Positions 18,341 to 33,055 of a DNA stretch of 64,000 nt are shown here, piece by piece (the first letter of the stretch is position 1; the number at the start of each line of letters is the position of its first letter). The notes below the pieces were generated by a model that saw nothing but the letters and a program-made list of their open reading frames with translations, had not been told where the DNA came from and ran no database searches. The DNA is from Nannocystis punicea (GTDB lineage Bacteria > Myxococcota_A > Polyangia > Nannocystales > Nannocystaceae), in NCBI RefSeq assembly GCF_026965555.1, contig NZ_CP114040.1:1364001-1428000 (forward strand). The letters run 5' to 3'. The translations under genes and the position numbers were made by a program.

Positions 18341-19398
18341 CGCGGCAGGTGCACGTGCATCAGGTTGCCGCCGGCCTCGCTCGACTCGAAGGCGATCGTG
18401 CCGCCGTGGGCGAGCACCAGCTGGCGGGTGACGAACAGGCCGAGGCCGAGGGCGCGGGCGCCGTGGCGGCGGGCCGGGTCGGTGCGGCGGAACGGCTCGA
18501 ACACCGACTCGCGCACGCTCTCGGGGACGGTGGGGCCGAGGTTGTGGACCATCAGCTCGACGGCGTCGGCCGCCTCGCCGACGGCGCGGACGGAGATCGG
18601 CGTGCCCGGCGTGCCGTGGTCGACCGCGTTGCCGAGCAGGATGGTGACGACCTGTAGCAGGCGATCGAAGTCCCAGGTGCCGCGCAGGTCGCCGACGGCG
18701 TCGAAGCGGATCCGCGTCTTGCCGTTCGGCAGCTCCTCGATCGCCTGCTCGACGATCTCGCGCAGGTCGACGGCGACGGGGTGGACGGCGATGCGGGCGC
18801 CGAGGCGCACGAGCGTCAGGTCGAGCAGCTGCTCGATCAGCCGACCCATGCGCTCGCCGCTGGCGAGCACGCGCTCGAGCGGGGTGCGGACCGGCTCCTC
18901 GCGCGCGCGCAGGAGGGCCAGCTGGGCCGAGACCATCATCGCGTTCAGCGGGTTGCGCAGGTCGTGGCCGAGGATCCCGAGCACCATCTCGCGGAAGGCG
19001 TCGACCTCCTTGCGCGCGTGGATGTCGACGGCCGCGCCGACCCACTCGAGCCGCTCGCCGCCGGCGCCGAGCACCGGCGCGGCGCGCAGCTGCGTCCAGG
19101 CGTGATGACCGTCGGGGCGCTGCAGGCGGAGCTCGACGTCCCACGCGACGCCGGCGGCCACCGCGGCGCGCACGGCCGCCTCGACGCGCTCGCGGTCGTC
19201 GGAGTGCACGCCGGCGAGGACGCCGCGCTCCAGCCACTGCTCGCGGCTCACGCCGGTCAGCGCGCGCCAGCCGGGCGAGTCCTCGAGCGGGCGCGCGCCG
19301 TCGGGCGCGAGCCGCCACACGACCTGGCCGGTCGCCTGCGCGAGGGCGGCGAAGCGGCGCTCGGCGGCGGTGTCGTCATCAGCGGTGCTGCGGCTCAT
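18325..19398 (-). CDS. PAS-domain sensor histidine kinase
   Basis: 357 residues; GAGGAG lies upstream of the ATG at 19398. One PAS/PAC domain spans about 14-130 (ending VGAAVDIHARKEV). HisKA has His145 in ILGHDLRNPLNAMM. The HATPase has the N-box ILLGNAVDHG and the end motif ALGLGLFVTRQLVLAHGG. G1 reads VHNLGPTVP where DxGxG is usual, as in several PAS kinases of this subfamily. It has no receiver and no membrane segment. Only 10 bp separate it from the helix-turn-helix/receiver gene upstream on the same strand, so the two probably form a cognate pair. Confidence 0.92.
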   Translation of the reverse strand: MSRSTADDDTAAERRFAALAQATGQVVWRLAPDGARPLEDSPGWRALTGVSREQWLERGVLAGVHSDDRERVEAAVRAAVAAGVAWDVELRLQRPDGHHAWTQLRAAPVLGAGGERLEWVGAAVDIHARKEVDAFREMVLGILGHDLRNPLNAMMVSAQLALLRAREEPVRTPLERVLASGERMGRLIEQLLDLTLVRLGARIAVHPVAVDLREIVEQAIEELPNGKTRIRFDAVGDLRGTWDFDRLLQVVTILLGNAVDHGTPGTPISVRAVGEAADAVELMVHNLGPTVPESVRESVFEPFRRTDPARRHGARALGLGLFVTRQLVLAHGGTIAFESSEAGGNLMHVHLPRRAPA

Positions 19399-19408
19399 GC
19401 GTGGCTCC

Positions 19409-20023
19409 TCAACGGCGCTCCAGCAGCTTGCGGAGCGCGTCGCGCAGGGCGCCGAGGTCGATCGGCTTGCGCAGGACGATCGCGCCGCCGGCCTCGACGC
19501 GTCGCTCGGCCGTCACCAGCAGCACGGGGATCGGCGCGAGGCGAGGGTCGCGGGCCTGAGCCGCGCGGAACTCCTGCCCGCCCATGCGCGGCATCTTGAG
19601 GTCGAGGACGATGACCGCCGGCAGCGGCGTCGCCGGGGCCGCGAGCAGCTCGAACGCCTCGATGCCGTCGGCGGCGGCCAGCACGCCGTAGCCCTCGTCG
19701 ACCAGGAAGTCGCGCAGCGACTCGCGGACCATCTCGTCGTCGTCGACCACCAGCACGTAGTCGCGGGGCGTCGCCGCCGCCGGGTGCTGCCCCGGCGTCT
19801 CCGACCGGCGCTGGCCCTCCGCCAGCATCCACTTGTCGACCTCCGACAGCTTCAGCTTCCACAGCTTGCCGATCTTCTGCGCCGGCAGGCCGCGGCGCTC
19901 GATCCAGCGGTAGATCGAGTCCTTGCGCACTCCGAGGTGCGCGGCGACCTCGTCGATCGAGGCCCACGGCTCCGAGCGCGGATCGTCGTCGCGTGGCGGG
20001 CGAGGCGGTGCGGCCATGCGCAA
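19409..20023 (-). CDS. response regulator with N-terminal excisionase-type HTH and C-terminal receiver
   Basis: 204 residues. Residues ~18-68 form a MerR/excisionase-like winged helix (EPWASIDEVAAHLGVRKDSI, then W-I-E-R-R-G-L-P-A-Q-K-I-G-K-L-W-K). A linker follows, then a receiver at ~88-202 with VVDDDE, phospho-Asp in VLDLKMPRMGG, Thr in VTAE and Lys in LRKPIDL. This domain order reverses the common receiver-then-DNA-binding arrangement. The start is ambiguous: a TTG at 20023 has GAGGT at 7-bp spacing, while the ATG at 20017 lies too far from it. It likely takes phosphate from the kinase encoded next door and acts as the transcriptional output. Confidence 0.85.
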   Translation of the reverse strand: MRMAAPPRPPRDDDPRSEPWASIDEVAAHLGVRKDSIYRWIERRGLPAQKIGKLWKLKLSEVDKWMLAEGQRRSETPGQHPAAATPRDYVLVVDDDEMVRESLRDFLVDEGYGVLAAADGIEAFELLAAPATPLPAVIVLDLKMPRMGGQEFRAAQARDPRLAPIPVLLVTAERRVEAGGAIVLRKPIDLGALRDALRKLLERR

Positions 20024-20138
20024 GATTGCTACCTCGGAGAATGAAATCCCTCAATAGTCGTGAAAACACGGTACTGAAGTGCGCCAATGACGCGGGCGCG
20101 GCCGCGCCGGCCGGAGGCGGGCGGACGGGCGTCCGAGT

Positions 20139-20180
20139 CTGTCTCCGGAGACAGGAACCAGAGCCTGTCCTTTGGGACAG
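20139..20180. repeat. two perfect dyads downstream of a kinase gene
   Basis: CTGTCTCCGGAGACAG (20139-20154) is a perfect 16-bp palindrome. CTGTCCTTTGGGACAG (20165-20180) has perfect arms around a TTTG centre. They lie 33-74 bp past the stop of the gene ending at 20213 and before the regulator gene starting at 20023, a position suited to termination. Confidence 0.85.
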
Positions 20181-20212
20181 GAGGCGCCTCGCGGCGCGGG
20201 CGCGGGTCGCCG

Positions 20213-21967
20213 CTAACCGACGCTCTTGCGCCCGGCGCCGCGGGACTGCGTCATCAGGCGGGTCAGCTTGGCGAAGTTGACCGGCTTGACCAGGTGGGCG
20301 TCGAAGCCGGACTGCTGTGTCCGCGTGCGCACGTCCTCCTGGCCCCACCCGGTGACTGCGATCAAGAGCACGTGTTCGGCCCAGGGTTGCGAGCGGATCC
20401 ACGAGGCGGCGCCGAAGCCGTCGAGCTTCGGCATGCCGAGGTCGAGGAAGATGACCTCGGGGCGGAATCGGTCGGCGGCGTCGATGCCTTGCTGGCCGTC
20501 GTAAGCGGTCTCGACGATGTTACCGCTCACCTTGAGCAGGCCGGCCAGGCTGAGGGCGGCGTCGACGTTGTCGTCGACCACGAGCACCCGGCGGGCGGTC
20601 GGGCTCGGCTCGGTGGCGGCGCGCGCCGCCGGGCTCGGGTGGGCGGCGGCCTCGCTGCGCAGGAGGGGCAGGCGGACGGTGAACTCGCTGCCCTTGCCCG
20701 GGCCGTCGCTGCGGGCGGCGACCGAGCCGCCGTGCAGCTCGACCAGGCGGCGGACCAGCGCGAGCCCGATCCCGAGGCCGCCCTGGGCCTGGTGGACGGT
20801 GCGGTCGACCTGAGTGAACAGCTCGAACACTTTCGGCAGCATCTCGCCGGAGATCCCGGTGCCCGAGTCGGAGACGTGGATCAGCACGTGCGTGTCGGCA
20901 GCGAGCTCGACCGTGAGGCGGATCTCCCCGCCCTCCGGGGTGTACTTGGCGGCGTTGTTGAGCAGGTTGCCGACGACCTGGGTCAGGCGCGTGCGGTCGC
21001 CCTCGATCCAGATCGCCTGCTCCGGCGCGTTGACGGCGATCTGGTGGCGCCGCGCGTCGATCAGCGGGCGGGTCGTCTCGAGCGCGCGGCTGATCACCGC
21101 CGCGACCTCGAGCGGCGCGCTCTGCAGCTTGATCTTGCCCTGGGTGATCCGCGAGACGTCGAGCAGGTCGTCGACGAGGCGGTGCAGCTGCTCGGTCTGG
21201 CGCTCGATGACGTCGCGACACCAGCGGACCTCGGGGTCCTCGATCTCCTTGACGCCCATCAGCTCGACGGCGCTGTGGATCGGCGCCAGCGGGTTGCGCA
21301 GCTCGTGGGCGAGCATGGCCAGGAACTCGTCCTTCTGGCGGTCGGCCTCGCGCAGCTGCTCGTGGGTGCGGCGCAGCGCGTCCTCGGCCCGCTGGCGCTC
21401 GGCGACCTCGGCGGCCAGGGTGCGGTTGGCCTCGGCGAGCCCGGCGTTGGCCCGCTCGAGCACCGCGTTGAGCTGCTCGAGCTCGCGGGTCTTCTCGGCC
21501 TGCAGGTTGGAGTTGGCGAGCGCGAGCTGGGCGTTGGCCTGCCCGAGCTCGCGGTTGGCCCGCACCAATTCCTGGCGCTTGAGGTGGAGCTCGACCAGCA
21601 CCGAGACCTTGCCGCGCAGGATCTCGGGGACGATCGGGACGTAGACGTAGTCGACCGCGCCGAGCTCGTAGCCGCGGAGGGCGTCGAGGTCGGTGATGTT
21701 GTGGCCGGTGACGAAGATGATCGGGGTCCGCTCGAACCGCGGGTGCTGGTGGATCATCGCCGCGGTCTCGAAGCCGTCCATCTCGGGCATGCTGACGTCG
21801 AGGAGGATGACGGCGAACTCCTCCTTGAGCAGCTTCTGCAGCGCCTCGACGCCCGACGACGCGCGCACCAGGTTCTGCTCGAGCGGCGCGAGGATGGCCT
21901 CGTAGCTGAGCAGCCGGGCCGGCTGGTCGTCGACCAGGAGGATGTTGACTCGTTCGCGCGCGGTCAT
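20213..21967 (-). CDS. receiver-kinase-receiver hybrid histidine kinase
   Basis: 584 residues; GGAGGTG lies 7 bp before the ATG at 21967. An N-terminal receiver (1-125) has phospho-Asp57 in [11 protein letters not shown], but the usual KP is replaced by [10 protein letters not shown], so the Lys is missing. A coiled coil runs from ~128 to 215 with heptads rich in Leu/Ala/Glu. HisKA follows with His221 in [12 protein letters not shown]. The HATPase has [22 protein letters not shown] and [10 protein letters not shown] second receiver at the C-terminus has [11 protein letters not shown] and LVKPVNF. The N-terminal receiver in such proteins takes input from another kinase, here most simply the giant HAMP kinase encoded 13 bp upstream in the same operon. 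Confidence 0.93.
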   Translation of the reverse strand: MTARERVNILLVDDQPARLLSYEAILAPLEQNLVRASSGVEALQKLLKEEFAVILLDVSMPEMDGFETAAMIHQHPRFERTPIIFVTGHNITDLDALRGYELGAVDYVYVPIVPEILRGKVSVLVELHLKRQELVRANRELGQANAQLALANSNLQAEKTRELEQLNAVLERANAGLAEANRTLAAEVAERQRAEDALRRTHEQLREADRQKDEFLAMLAHELRNPLAPIHSAVELMGVKEIEDPEVRWCRDVIERQTEQLHRLVDDLLDVSRITQGKIKLQSAPLEVAAVISRALETTRPLIDARRHQIAVNAPEQAIWIEGDRTRLTQVVGNLLNNAAKYTPEGGEIRLTVELAADTHVLIHVSDSGTGISGEMLPKVFELFTQVDRTVHQAQGGLGIGLALVRRLVELHGGSVAARSDGPGKGSEFTVRLPLLRSEAAAHPSPAARAATEPSPTARRVLVVDDNVDAALSLAGLLKVSGNIVETAYDGQQGIDAADRFRPEVIFLDLGMPKLDGFGAASWIRSQPWAEHVLLIAVTGWGQEDVRTRTQQSGFDAHLVKPVNFAKLTRLMTQSRGAGRKSVG

Positions 21968-21980
21968 GACGACACCTCCG

Positions 21981-28235
<6,255 letters not shown>

Positions 28236-29296
28236 GTCCCAGTGCTCCTCGTCAGACAGGCAGACAGGCCCGACGGCCTCGCGTCCAGGAGGATACGCAG
28301 CTTCACACGCGGCGTCCCCCTCGATCATGTCAGCCGTGAAAGGCGCGTCTGCCGCGATGCCAGCGAAAAAACTGGGAATATCCCGCGACTTACGGCGGTA
28401 CGAGGCGCTGCCCCCGGCCACCCTCCGAGCGCGAGGCGCTCGCCCCGTCCGCGACGACGACGTCGCGTTCGCACACATCGGCCGCCGCAGGTCGTGGATG
28501 TGGGGCCGCGAGCGCGCGCGGGCGCGATTGATAGTACATGCCCGAAGAGACATATCGTCGCGGGCGAAGTCGGCGCCGGCGGCGGTCGCCGCGAGCGCTC
28601 GCAGGAGGATGCGTGAGGGCGTGAGGGCGAGAGGCAGCCGCACAGGTGCAGGCGTCGGCGTCGATGGGCCGTGGCCTCGCTCCACCACGCCAGGCGCGAT
28701 CTCGCGGAGCGCCAGGCTTGCGGCGGAGCTGCATGCCGGGTCTTCGCATGCGCTCGCAGGGAGTGTGCTCGGGGGCGGTGAGGGCGAGAGGCAGTCGCAC
28801 AGGTGCAGGCGTCGATGGGCTTCGCTCGACCAGGTGCAGGCGCGAGCTCGCAGATCGCCAGCTTGCGGCGGAGCTGCATGCGGGGTCTTCAGGCGCGAGG
28901 CAAATTAGGGCGCGGGGATCGCTCGCACCCGCCTTGAGCTCGAGCTGCGGCCGCAGAGCGTCGCTGGTTCCGTGCACCACGACCCCGACAAGGCCGCGCT
29001 CCCGGGCGGCTCGCCCGCACCCGACCTCGTTCCTGGCCTCGCTCGCTCGCGGCCGCAGAGCGCCGCTGGCCCCGTGCATCACGACCGCGAGGTTGCGATC
29101 CTGGATCGCTCGCACTCGACCTCGTGTCTGGCTTCGCTCGCTCGCGGCGGCCGCCACGATTTCGGGTGGATGCTCGCGGATTCTCGGTCCGTCGCGCCCT
29201 CGCGTCGCGACGATGGCGGACTCCAGGCGCGAGGCCGCGGACCCGCGCCCGCCGAGGCTTGACGCTCCCGGGGGGGTGGGCCACGCTCGCGCAAAT
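28236..29296. other. 1.06-kb non-coding region with three sets of repeats
   Basis: No gene was recognised. It holds a dyad variant ATGCCCGAAGAGACAT at 28538-28553. A ~120-bp direct repeat lies at 28621-28745 and 28778-28890, beginning GTGAGGGCGAGAGGCAG and ending near CGGCGGAGCTGCATGC and GGGTCTTC. A tandem ~100-bp pair lies at 28947-29048 and 29049-29147, beginning GCGGCCGCAGAGCG. The region separates the divergent giant kinase and Sel1 lipoprotein genes, so both promoters lie within it. Confidence 0.65.
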
Positions 29297-30514
29297 ATGC
29301 GGATGGACCGGCGTCTCCCGCCCGTGGCCGCGGGCTTGTTGTGGGCCGTGACCGCCTGCTCGGGGCGGACGCAGGCGACCGCGCCGGCCGAGCTGCAGCC
29401 GCCGCCGCTGTGCGAGGCCAGCGAGTGCAACTCCCAGGGCATGCAGGCGCTCGGGCTGCAGCGGCCGGACGAGGCGCTGCGCCTGCTCGATCGGGCATGT
29501 TCCCTGGGACATGCGATCGGCTGCTCCAACCTCGCCGGGGTGTACCGCGGCGGGGTCGGCGGCGCGCCCAAGGACCCGCCGCGGGCGGTCGGGCTGTACG
29601 ACCGCTCGTGCCGGCTGGGCTTCGCCGAGGCCTGCGCGACGGTCGGGACGATGCTGTCCGAAGGGACAGCCGTGCCGGCCGACCCGCCGCGGGCGCTGGG
29701 GATGTTCGAGCAGGCGTGCGCGAAGCAGGACGCGTTCGCGTGCTTCACTGCGGGGCTGTTCTACGAGACAGGTCGCGGGATGCCGGCGCGCGACCCGGCC
29801 CGCGCGACCCGCTCGTTCGAGCAGGCGTGCGGGCTCGGCCACGCGACGGGCTGCTTCAACGCGGGGATCTTGCTGTACGACGAGGCGGCGGGCGGGGCCG
29901 GCGAGAACGCGCGGGCGGTCGAGCTGTTCGCCCGCGCGTGCGACGGGGCCCAGCCGGCCGGGTGCCTGCGCCAGGGGCTGGCGGCGCTGCGCGGGGTCGG
30001 GACGGCCGCCGACGCGAACAAGGCGGCGAGCCTGTTCGCGCGCGCGTGCGAGGGCGGCGACGGCGACGCGTGCGGGCTGGCGGAGCAGCTGAAGAAGTCG
30101 CGCGGGCGCAAGATCGAGGTGGCGCTGACGAGCCGCGCGCCGGCGCTGACGATGGCCGGGCTGACCGTGCACGAGCTGTCGTGCCGCATGGCGCAGACCG
30201 ACCCGCTGGCGCTGGCGGAGGCGCTCGAGGGTGTGGCGGCCCACAAGGCGGCGCTCGACGCCTGCGCGCCGGCCGGGGCGGCGGTGGCGGTGGCCTGGAC
30301 CTACCGCGGCGGCCGGGCGGCGCTGGTGCGGGTCGACGGGGCCGATCCCAGGCTGGCGGGCTGCGTGCGCAAGGCGGCCCTGCGGGCCCGCTCGAGCCTG
30401 TCGGCCAGCTGCGCGGCGACGCTGCTGATCGGCGAGGCCGCGGGCGCCCGCAAGGCCCTGGCCGAGCGGAGCTCCGCGAGCTCGCCCGCGCGTCCGCTGG
30501 CGCAGGCGCGTTGA
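29297..30514 (+). CDS. Sel1-repeat lipoprotein
   Basis: 405 residues. The signal peptide ends in the lipobox VTAC (Cys21). Residues ~45-275 are six or so Sel1-like helical repeats of ~36 residues, each with A-x-x-L-F/Y-x-x-A/S-C-x-x-G-x-A-x-G-C. The paired cysteines mark the Cys-containing (HcpA-like) subtype, in which each repeat is disulfide-stapled. A C-terminal ~120-residue region follows with no recognised fold. The ATG at 29297 was chosen because the signal peptide begins there. Three dyads occur inside the gene. The last 28 codons and the stop lie in the first copy of a perfect 95-bp duplication. It is probably a periplasmic or outer-membrane protein-interaction scaffold. Confidence 0.85.
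   Translation: MRMDRRLPPVAAGLLWAVTACSGRTQATAPAELQPPPLCEASECNSQGMQALGLQRPDEALRLLDRACSLGHAIGCSNLAGVYRGGVGGAPKDPPRAVGLYDRSCRLGFAEACATVGTMLSEGTAVPADPPRALGMFEQACAKQDAFACFTAGLFYETGRGMPARDPARATRSFEQACGLGHATGCFNAGILLYDEAAGGAGENARAVELFARACDGAQPAGCLRQGLAALRGVGTAADANKAASLFARACEGGDGDACGLAEQLKKSRGRKIEVALTSRAPALTMAGLTVHELSCRMAQTDPLALAEALEGVAAHKAALDACAPAGAAVAVAWTYRGGRAALVRVDGADPRLAGCVRKAALRARSSLSASCAATLLIGEAAGARKALAERSSASSPARPLAQAR
29497..29771. repeat. three dyads inside the Sel1 gene, in two reading frames
   Basis: ATGTTCCCTGGGACAT (29497-29512) encodes C-S-L-G-H. CTGTCCGAAGGGACAG (29654-29669) encodes L-S-E-G-T. CTGTTCTACGAGACAG (29756-29771) encodes L-F-Y-E-T. The codon phase differs between the first and the other two. 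Confidence 0.8.
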
Positions 30515-30620
30515 CAGGCCGCGCGGGCGAGGCCGCGGGCGCCCGCAAGGCCCTGGCCGAGCGGAGCTCCGCGAGCTCGCCCGCGCGTCCGCTGGCGCAG
30601 GCGCGTTGACAGGCCGCGCG
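30431..30620. repeat. perfect 95-bp tandem duplication spanning a stop codon
   Basis: Bases 30431-30525 and 30526-30620 are identical. The first copy contains the end of the Sel1 lipoprotein gene including its TGA. The second is a non-coding duplicate immediately before the next gene. Absence of any mismatch points to a recent event or to active maintenance, or to an assembly artefact. Confidence 0.95.
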
Positions 30621-30640
30621 CGGGGCCCGTAGCGTGGGGC

Positions 30641-31870
30641 ATGCGCTTAATTTCGCGTCGGTTCGGGCCCGTGATCCTCCTGGCCGCGGCGATGGCGTGC
30701 GGCAGCGACCAGACCGGCGCGACCGACACCGACACCGGCACCGGCACCGGGACGACCGGCGAGGCGATCGCGCTGGCGGACTTCTTCGACCTGGCCGAAG
30801 AGGCATATTGCGGGTGGGCGGTCCGCTGCGGCGCGTTCGCGGAGGCGGCGGACTGCCGCGCGGTCGAGTTCTTCGAGACGATCTATCCGCCGCGCTTGCT
30901 GGCCGAGGCGTGGCTCGACGTCGGTCAGGGCGGGCAGGCGGTCGAGTACCTGCTTGCGTCGGCGGAGGCGGGGCGGCTGGTGTTCGACGCCGAGGCGGCG
31001 GCGACCTGTCTGGCCCACGTCGAGGCGCGCGGCTGCGGGGTGCCGGGCTCGTACGCCGTCGAAGAGGCCGAGCTGGCCGGCAAGGCCGCCTGCGACGCGA
31101 TCCTGCGCGGGACGACGGTCGAGAACGGGCCGTGCCTGCTGTCGGTCGAGTGCGCGCCGCAGGACGGGCGGACGATGGTGTGCGGCTTCGACCCGACCTG
31201 CAGCGACGGCTGCTGCATCGGCGGCTGCCGCCCGCTGGCCGCGCTGCCGATCGGCACGCCGTGCAGCTTCAACAGCCGCTGCGAGGAAGGCAGCTACTGC
31301 GGCCGCGACACCAACACCGGGATGTTCACGGTGTGCACCGCGAAGCAGCCGATCGGCGGCGCCTGCCAGGGCTTCGACGAGTGCGGCGCCGACGCCTACT
31401 GCGACTTCGCGGCCGGCAAGTGCCTGGCGCTGGCCGGGGTGGGCGAGCCGTGCGCCGACTTCGGCGACGAGGGCTGCAAGCCGGGGCTGTACTGCGCCGA
31501 CCCGGGCTACGTCGGCGACGGCCGCTGCTACGAATATTCGCCGCTCGGCGGGGCCTGCCTCGCCGACTGGTACCTCGGCTGCGGGCCGCTCGGATCGCTC
31601 TGTGACCTGCAGGCCGAGCAGTGCGTGGTCGGGCCCGGGCCGGGCGAGGCGTGCCCGTCCGGCGGGTGCGGCCTGACCAGCAGCTGCGACTGGAACACCC
31701 AGACCTGCGTGGCCCTGGCCCGCGAGGGCGAGCCGTGCGGCGACAGCCTGCGCTGCGCCGGGGCGCTGCAGTGCGACGGCTGGGACCCAAGCGAGGCCCG
31801 CTGCCGCGCGCCGGCGGTCACCAGCGTGTGCGCGGTGCCGGGCGAAGATGATCTGCCTCAAGGGCCATAA
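30641..31870 (+). CDS. Cys-rich lipoprotein (paralogue 1 of 2)
   Basis: 409 residues. The signal peptide ends in the lipobox AMAC, then a short Asp/Thr/Gly linker. An N-terminal helical part follows (residues ~45-170) with W-A-x-R-C-G, FDAEAA and sparse cysteines. After that come repeated disulfide modules G-x-x-C-x-x-x-x-x-C-x-x-x-x-Y-C-D-F/G-R-D with roughly 30 cysteines. The gene at 31898 encodes a clear paralogue with the same order of modules (YCDFAAGKC versus YCDFDASIC; TVCTAKQPIGGAC versus TVCTARREAGESC). Both are probably anchored in the outer membrane. No enzymatic motif was seen; a surface adhesion or sensing role is a guess. Confidence 0.85.
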   Translation: MRLISRRFGPVILLAAAMACGSDQTGATDTDTGTGTGTTGEAIALADFFDLAEEAYCGWAVRCGAFAEAADCRAVEFFETIYPPRLLAEAWLDVGQGGQAVEYLLASAEAGRLVFDAEAAATCLAHVEARGCGVPGSYAVEEAELAGKAACDAILRGTTVENGPCLLSVECAPQDGRTMVCGFDPTCSDGCCIGGCRPLAALPIGTPCSFNSRCEEGSYCGRDTNTGMFTVCTAKQPIGGACQGFDECGADAYCDFAAGKCLALAGVGEPCADFGDEGCKPGLYCADPGYVGDGRCYEYSPLGGACLADWYLGCGPLGSLCDLQAEQCVVGPGPGEACPSGGCGLTSSCDWNTQTCVALAREGEPCGDSLRCAGALQCDGWDPSEARCRAPAVTSVCAVPGEDDLPQGP

Positions 31871-31896
31871 CTCTTAGGACATGTTTTGGAGGACAT
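31867..31896. repeat. dyad pair overlapping the stop codon of one gene and the ribosome site of the next
   Basis: ATAACTCTTAGGACAT (31867-31882, left arm degenerate) overlaps ATGTTTTGGAGGACAT (31881-31896) with the 14-bp offset. The first overlaps the TAA of the upstream gene. The second contains the GGAGG that serves as ribosome-binding site 5 bp before the ATG at 31898. Confidence 0.7.
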
Positions 31897-31897
31897 C

Positions 31898-32992
31898 ATG
31901 AAGAAGACGATCCGCGGGTGGGTGCTGGGGTTCGGCGCGGCGGCTGCGGGGTGCGCCCAGCAGGCCACGCCCGAGAACTTCGCCGGCGAGTACGAGGAGG
32001 CGCTGTGCGCCTGGGCGACCGGCTGCTCGGTGTTCCAGTCGCGCGGGCAGTGCCGCGACGCGCTGGTGTGGGACACGTCGGGGCGCTTCCAGTACCTGCT
32101 CGCGGCGCTCGAGGCCGACCGGGTGGCGTTCGACGCCGAGGCGGCCGAGGCCTGCCTCGAGCAGGTGAGCGCGCAGGCGTGCGACCGCGACCAGCTCGAC
32201 CGGGTGCTGTTCTTCGCCGGCCCGACCGCGGCGCCCGCGGTGTGCGCCGACGTGTTCGTCGGCAAGGTCCGCAACTACGACCCGTGCCTCAACTCGGAGG
32301 AGTGCGCCGGCGAGGCGGTGTGCGGGTTCTCGCCGCTGGGCTGCGACGAGGGCACGTGCTGCGCGGGCGCGTGTCGGGTGCTCGCCGGCGCGGGGCCGCA
32401 GATCGGCGAGGCGTGCACCGGCTCCGACTGCGCCGACGACGCCTTCTGCGCCCGCGACCCGAACACCTTCGTGCCCACGGTGTGCACCGCGCGGCGTGAG
32501 GCCGGCGAGTCGTGCGCCGACGACGGCGGCTCGTGCGTCGCCGCGGCCTACTGCGACTTCGACGCCTCGATCTGCAAGGCGCGGGGCCAGGAGGGCGACG
32601 ACTGCTCCTCCGGCTGGGTCGAGTGCGCCGAGGGCCTCGACTGCTACGCCGACGACGACGACCGGCGCACCTGCCGGGCGCTGCCGAACGAGGGCGAGAG
32701 CTGCTCGAACCACAACTACCGGGCGTGCGCCCGCGTCGACGACTACTGCGACGCGTCGAGCAAGTGCGCCAAGCTGCCCGGCCCCAACGAGGCCTGCGCC
32801 GACTACCAGTGCCTGCCCTACGCCGAGTGCCGGGGCGAGTCCGGCTCCCTGGTCTGCGTCGCCCTCGGCAGCGAGGGCTCGGACTGCGGCGAAGCCTCCG
32901 GCTACGTGCGCTGCATCGGCCACCTGCAGTGCGGCGCGGGCGACCGCTGCGTCGAACCCGAGGCCGAGCCGGTGTGCGACGTGCCGGAGTGA
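31898..32992 (+). CDS. Cys-rich lipoprotein (paralogue 2 of 2)
   Basis: 364 residues starting MKKTIRGW at 31898, preceded by GGAGG. The signal peptide is short and ends in the lipobox AAAGC. It lacks the Thr-rich linker of its neighbour but otherwise follows it: an N-terminal helical region with CAWATGC and FDAEAAEACLEQV, then repeated Cys modules (CCAGACRVL, FCARDPNTF, YCDASSKC). Twenty-seven bases separate the two genes, so they are probably one transcription unit that arose by tandem duplication. Function unknown; probably an extracytoplasmic disulfide-rich protein. Confidence 0.85.
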   Translation: MKKTIRGWVLGFGAAAAGCAQQATPENFAGEYEEALCAWATGCSVFQSRGQCRDALVWDTSGRFQYLLAALEADRVAFDAEAAEACLEQVSAQACDRDQLDRVLFFAGPTAAPAVCADVFVGKVRNYDPCLNSEECAGEAVCGFSPLGCDEGTCCAGACRVLAGAGPQIGEACTGSDCADDAFCARDPNTFVPTVCTARREAGESCADDGGSCVAAAYCDFDASICKARGQEGDDCSSGWVECAEGLDCYADDDDRRTCRALPNEGESCSNHNYRACARVDDYCDASSKCAKLPGPNEACADYQCLPYAECRGESGSLVCVALGSEGSDCGEASGYVRCIGHLQCGAGDRCVEPEAEPVCDVPE

Positions 32993-33013
32993 GCGGGCTC
33001 GGGTCCTGCGGAG

Positions 33014-33054
33014 ATGTCCCCGGGGACAGGTCGAAAACCTGCCCCGAGGGACAG
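33014..33054. repeat. two dyads between convergent genes
   Basis: ATGTCCCCGGGGACAG (33014-33029) and CTGCCCCGAGGGACAG (33039-33054) occupy the 63-bp gap between the stops of the lipoprotein gene (32992) and the minus-strand gene (33056). Either could form a termination hairpin for both genes. Confidence 0.85.
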
Positions 33055-33055
33055 C

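Noticed and set aside
28236..28688. 151-residue N-terminal extension of the giant kinase
   Set aside because: Low-complexity Arg/Pro sequence without domain features. A good ribosome site precedes the ATG at 28235, where homology-like sequence begins.
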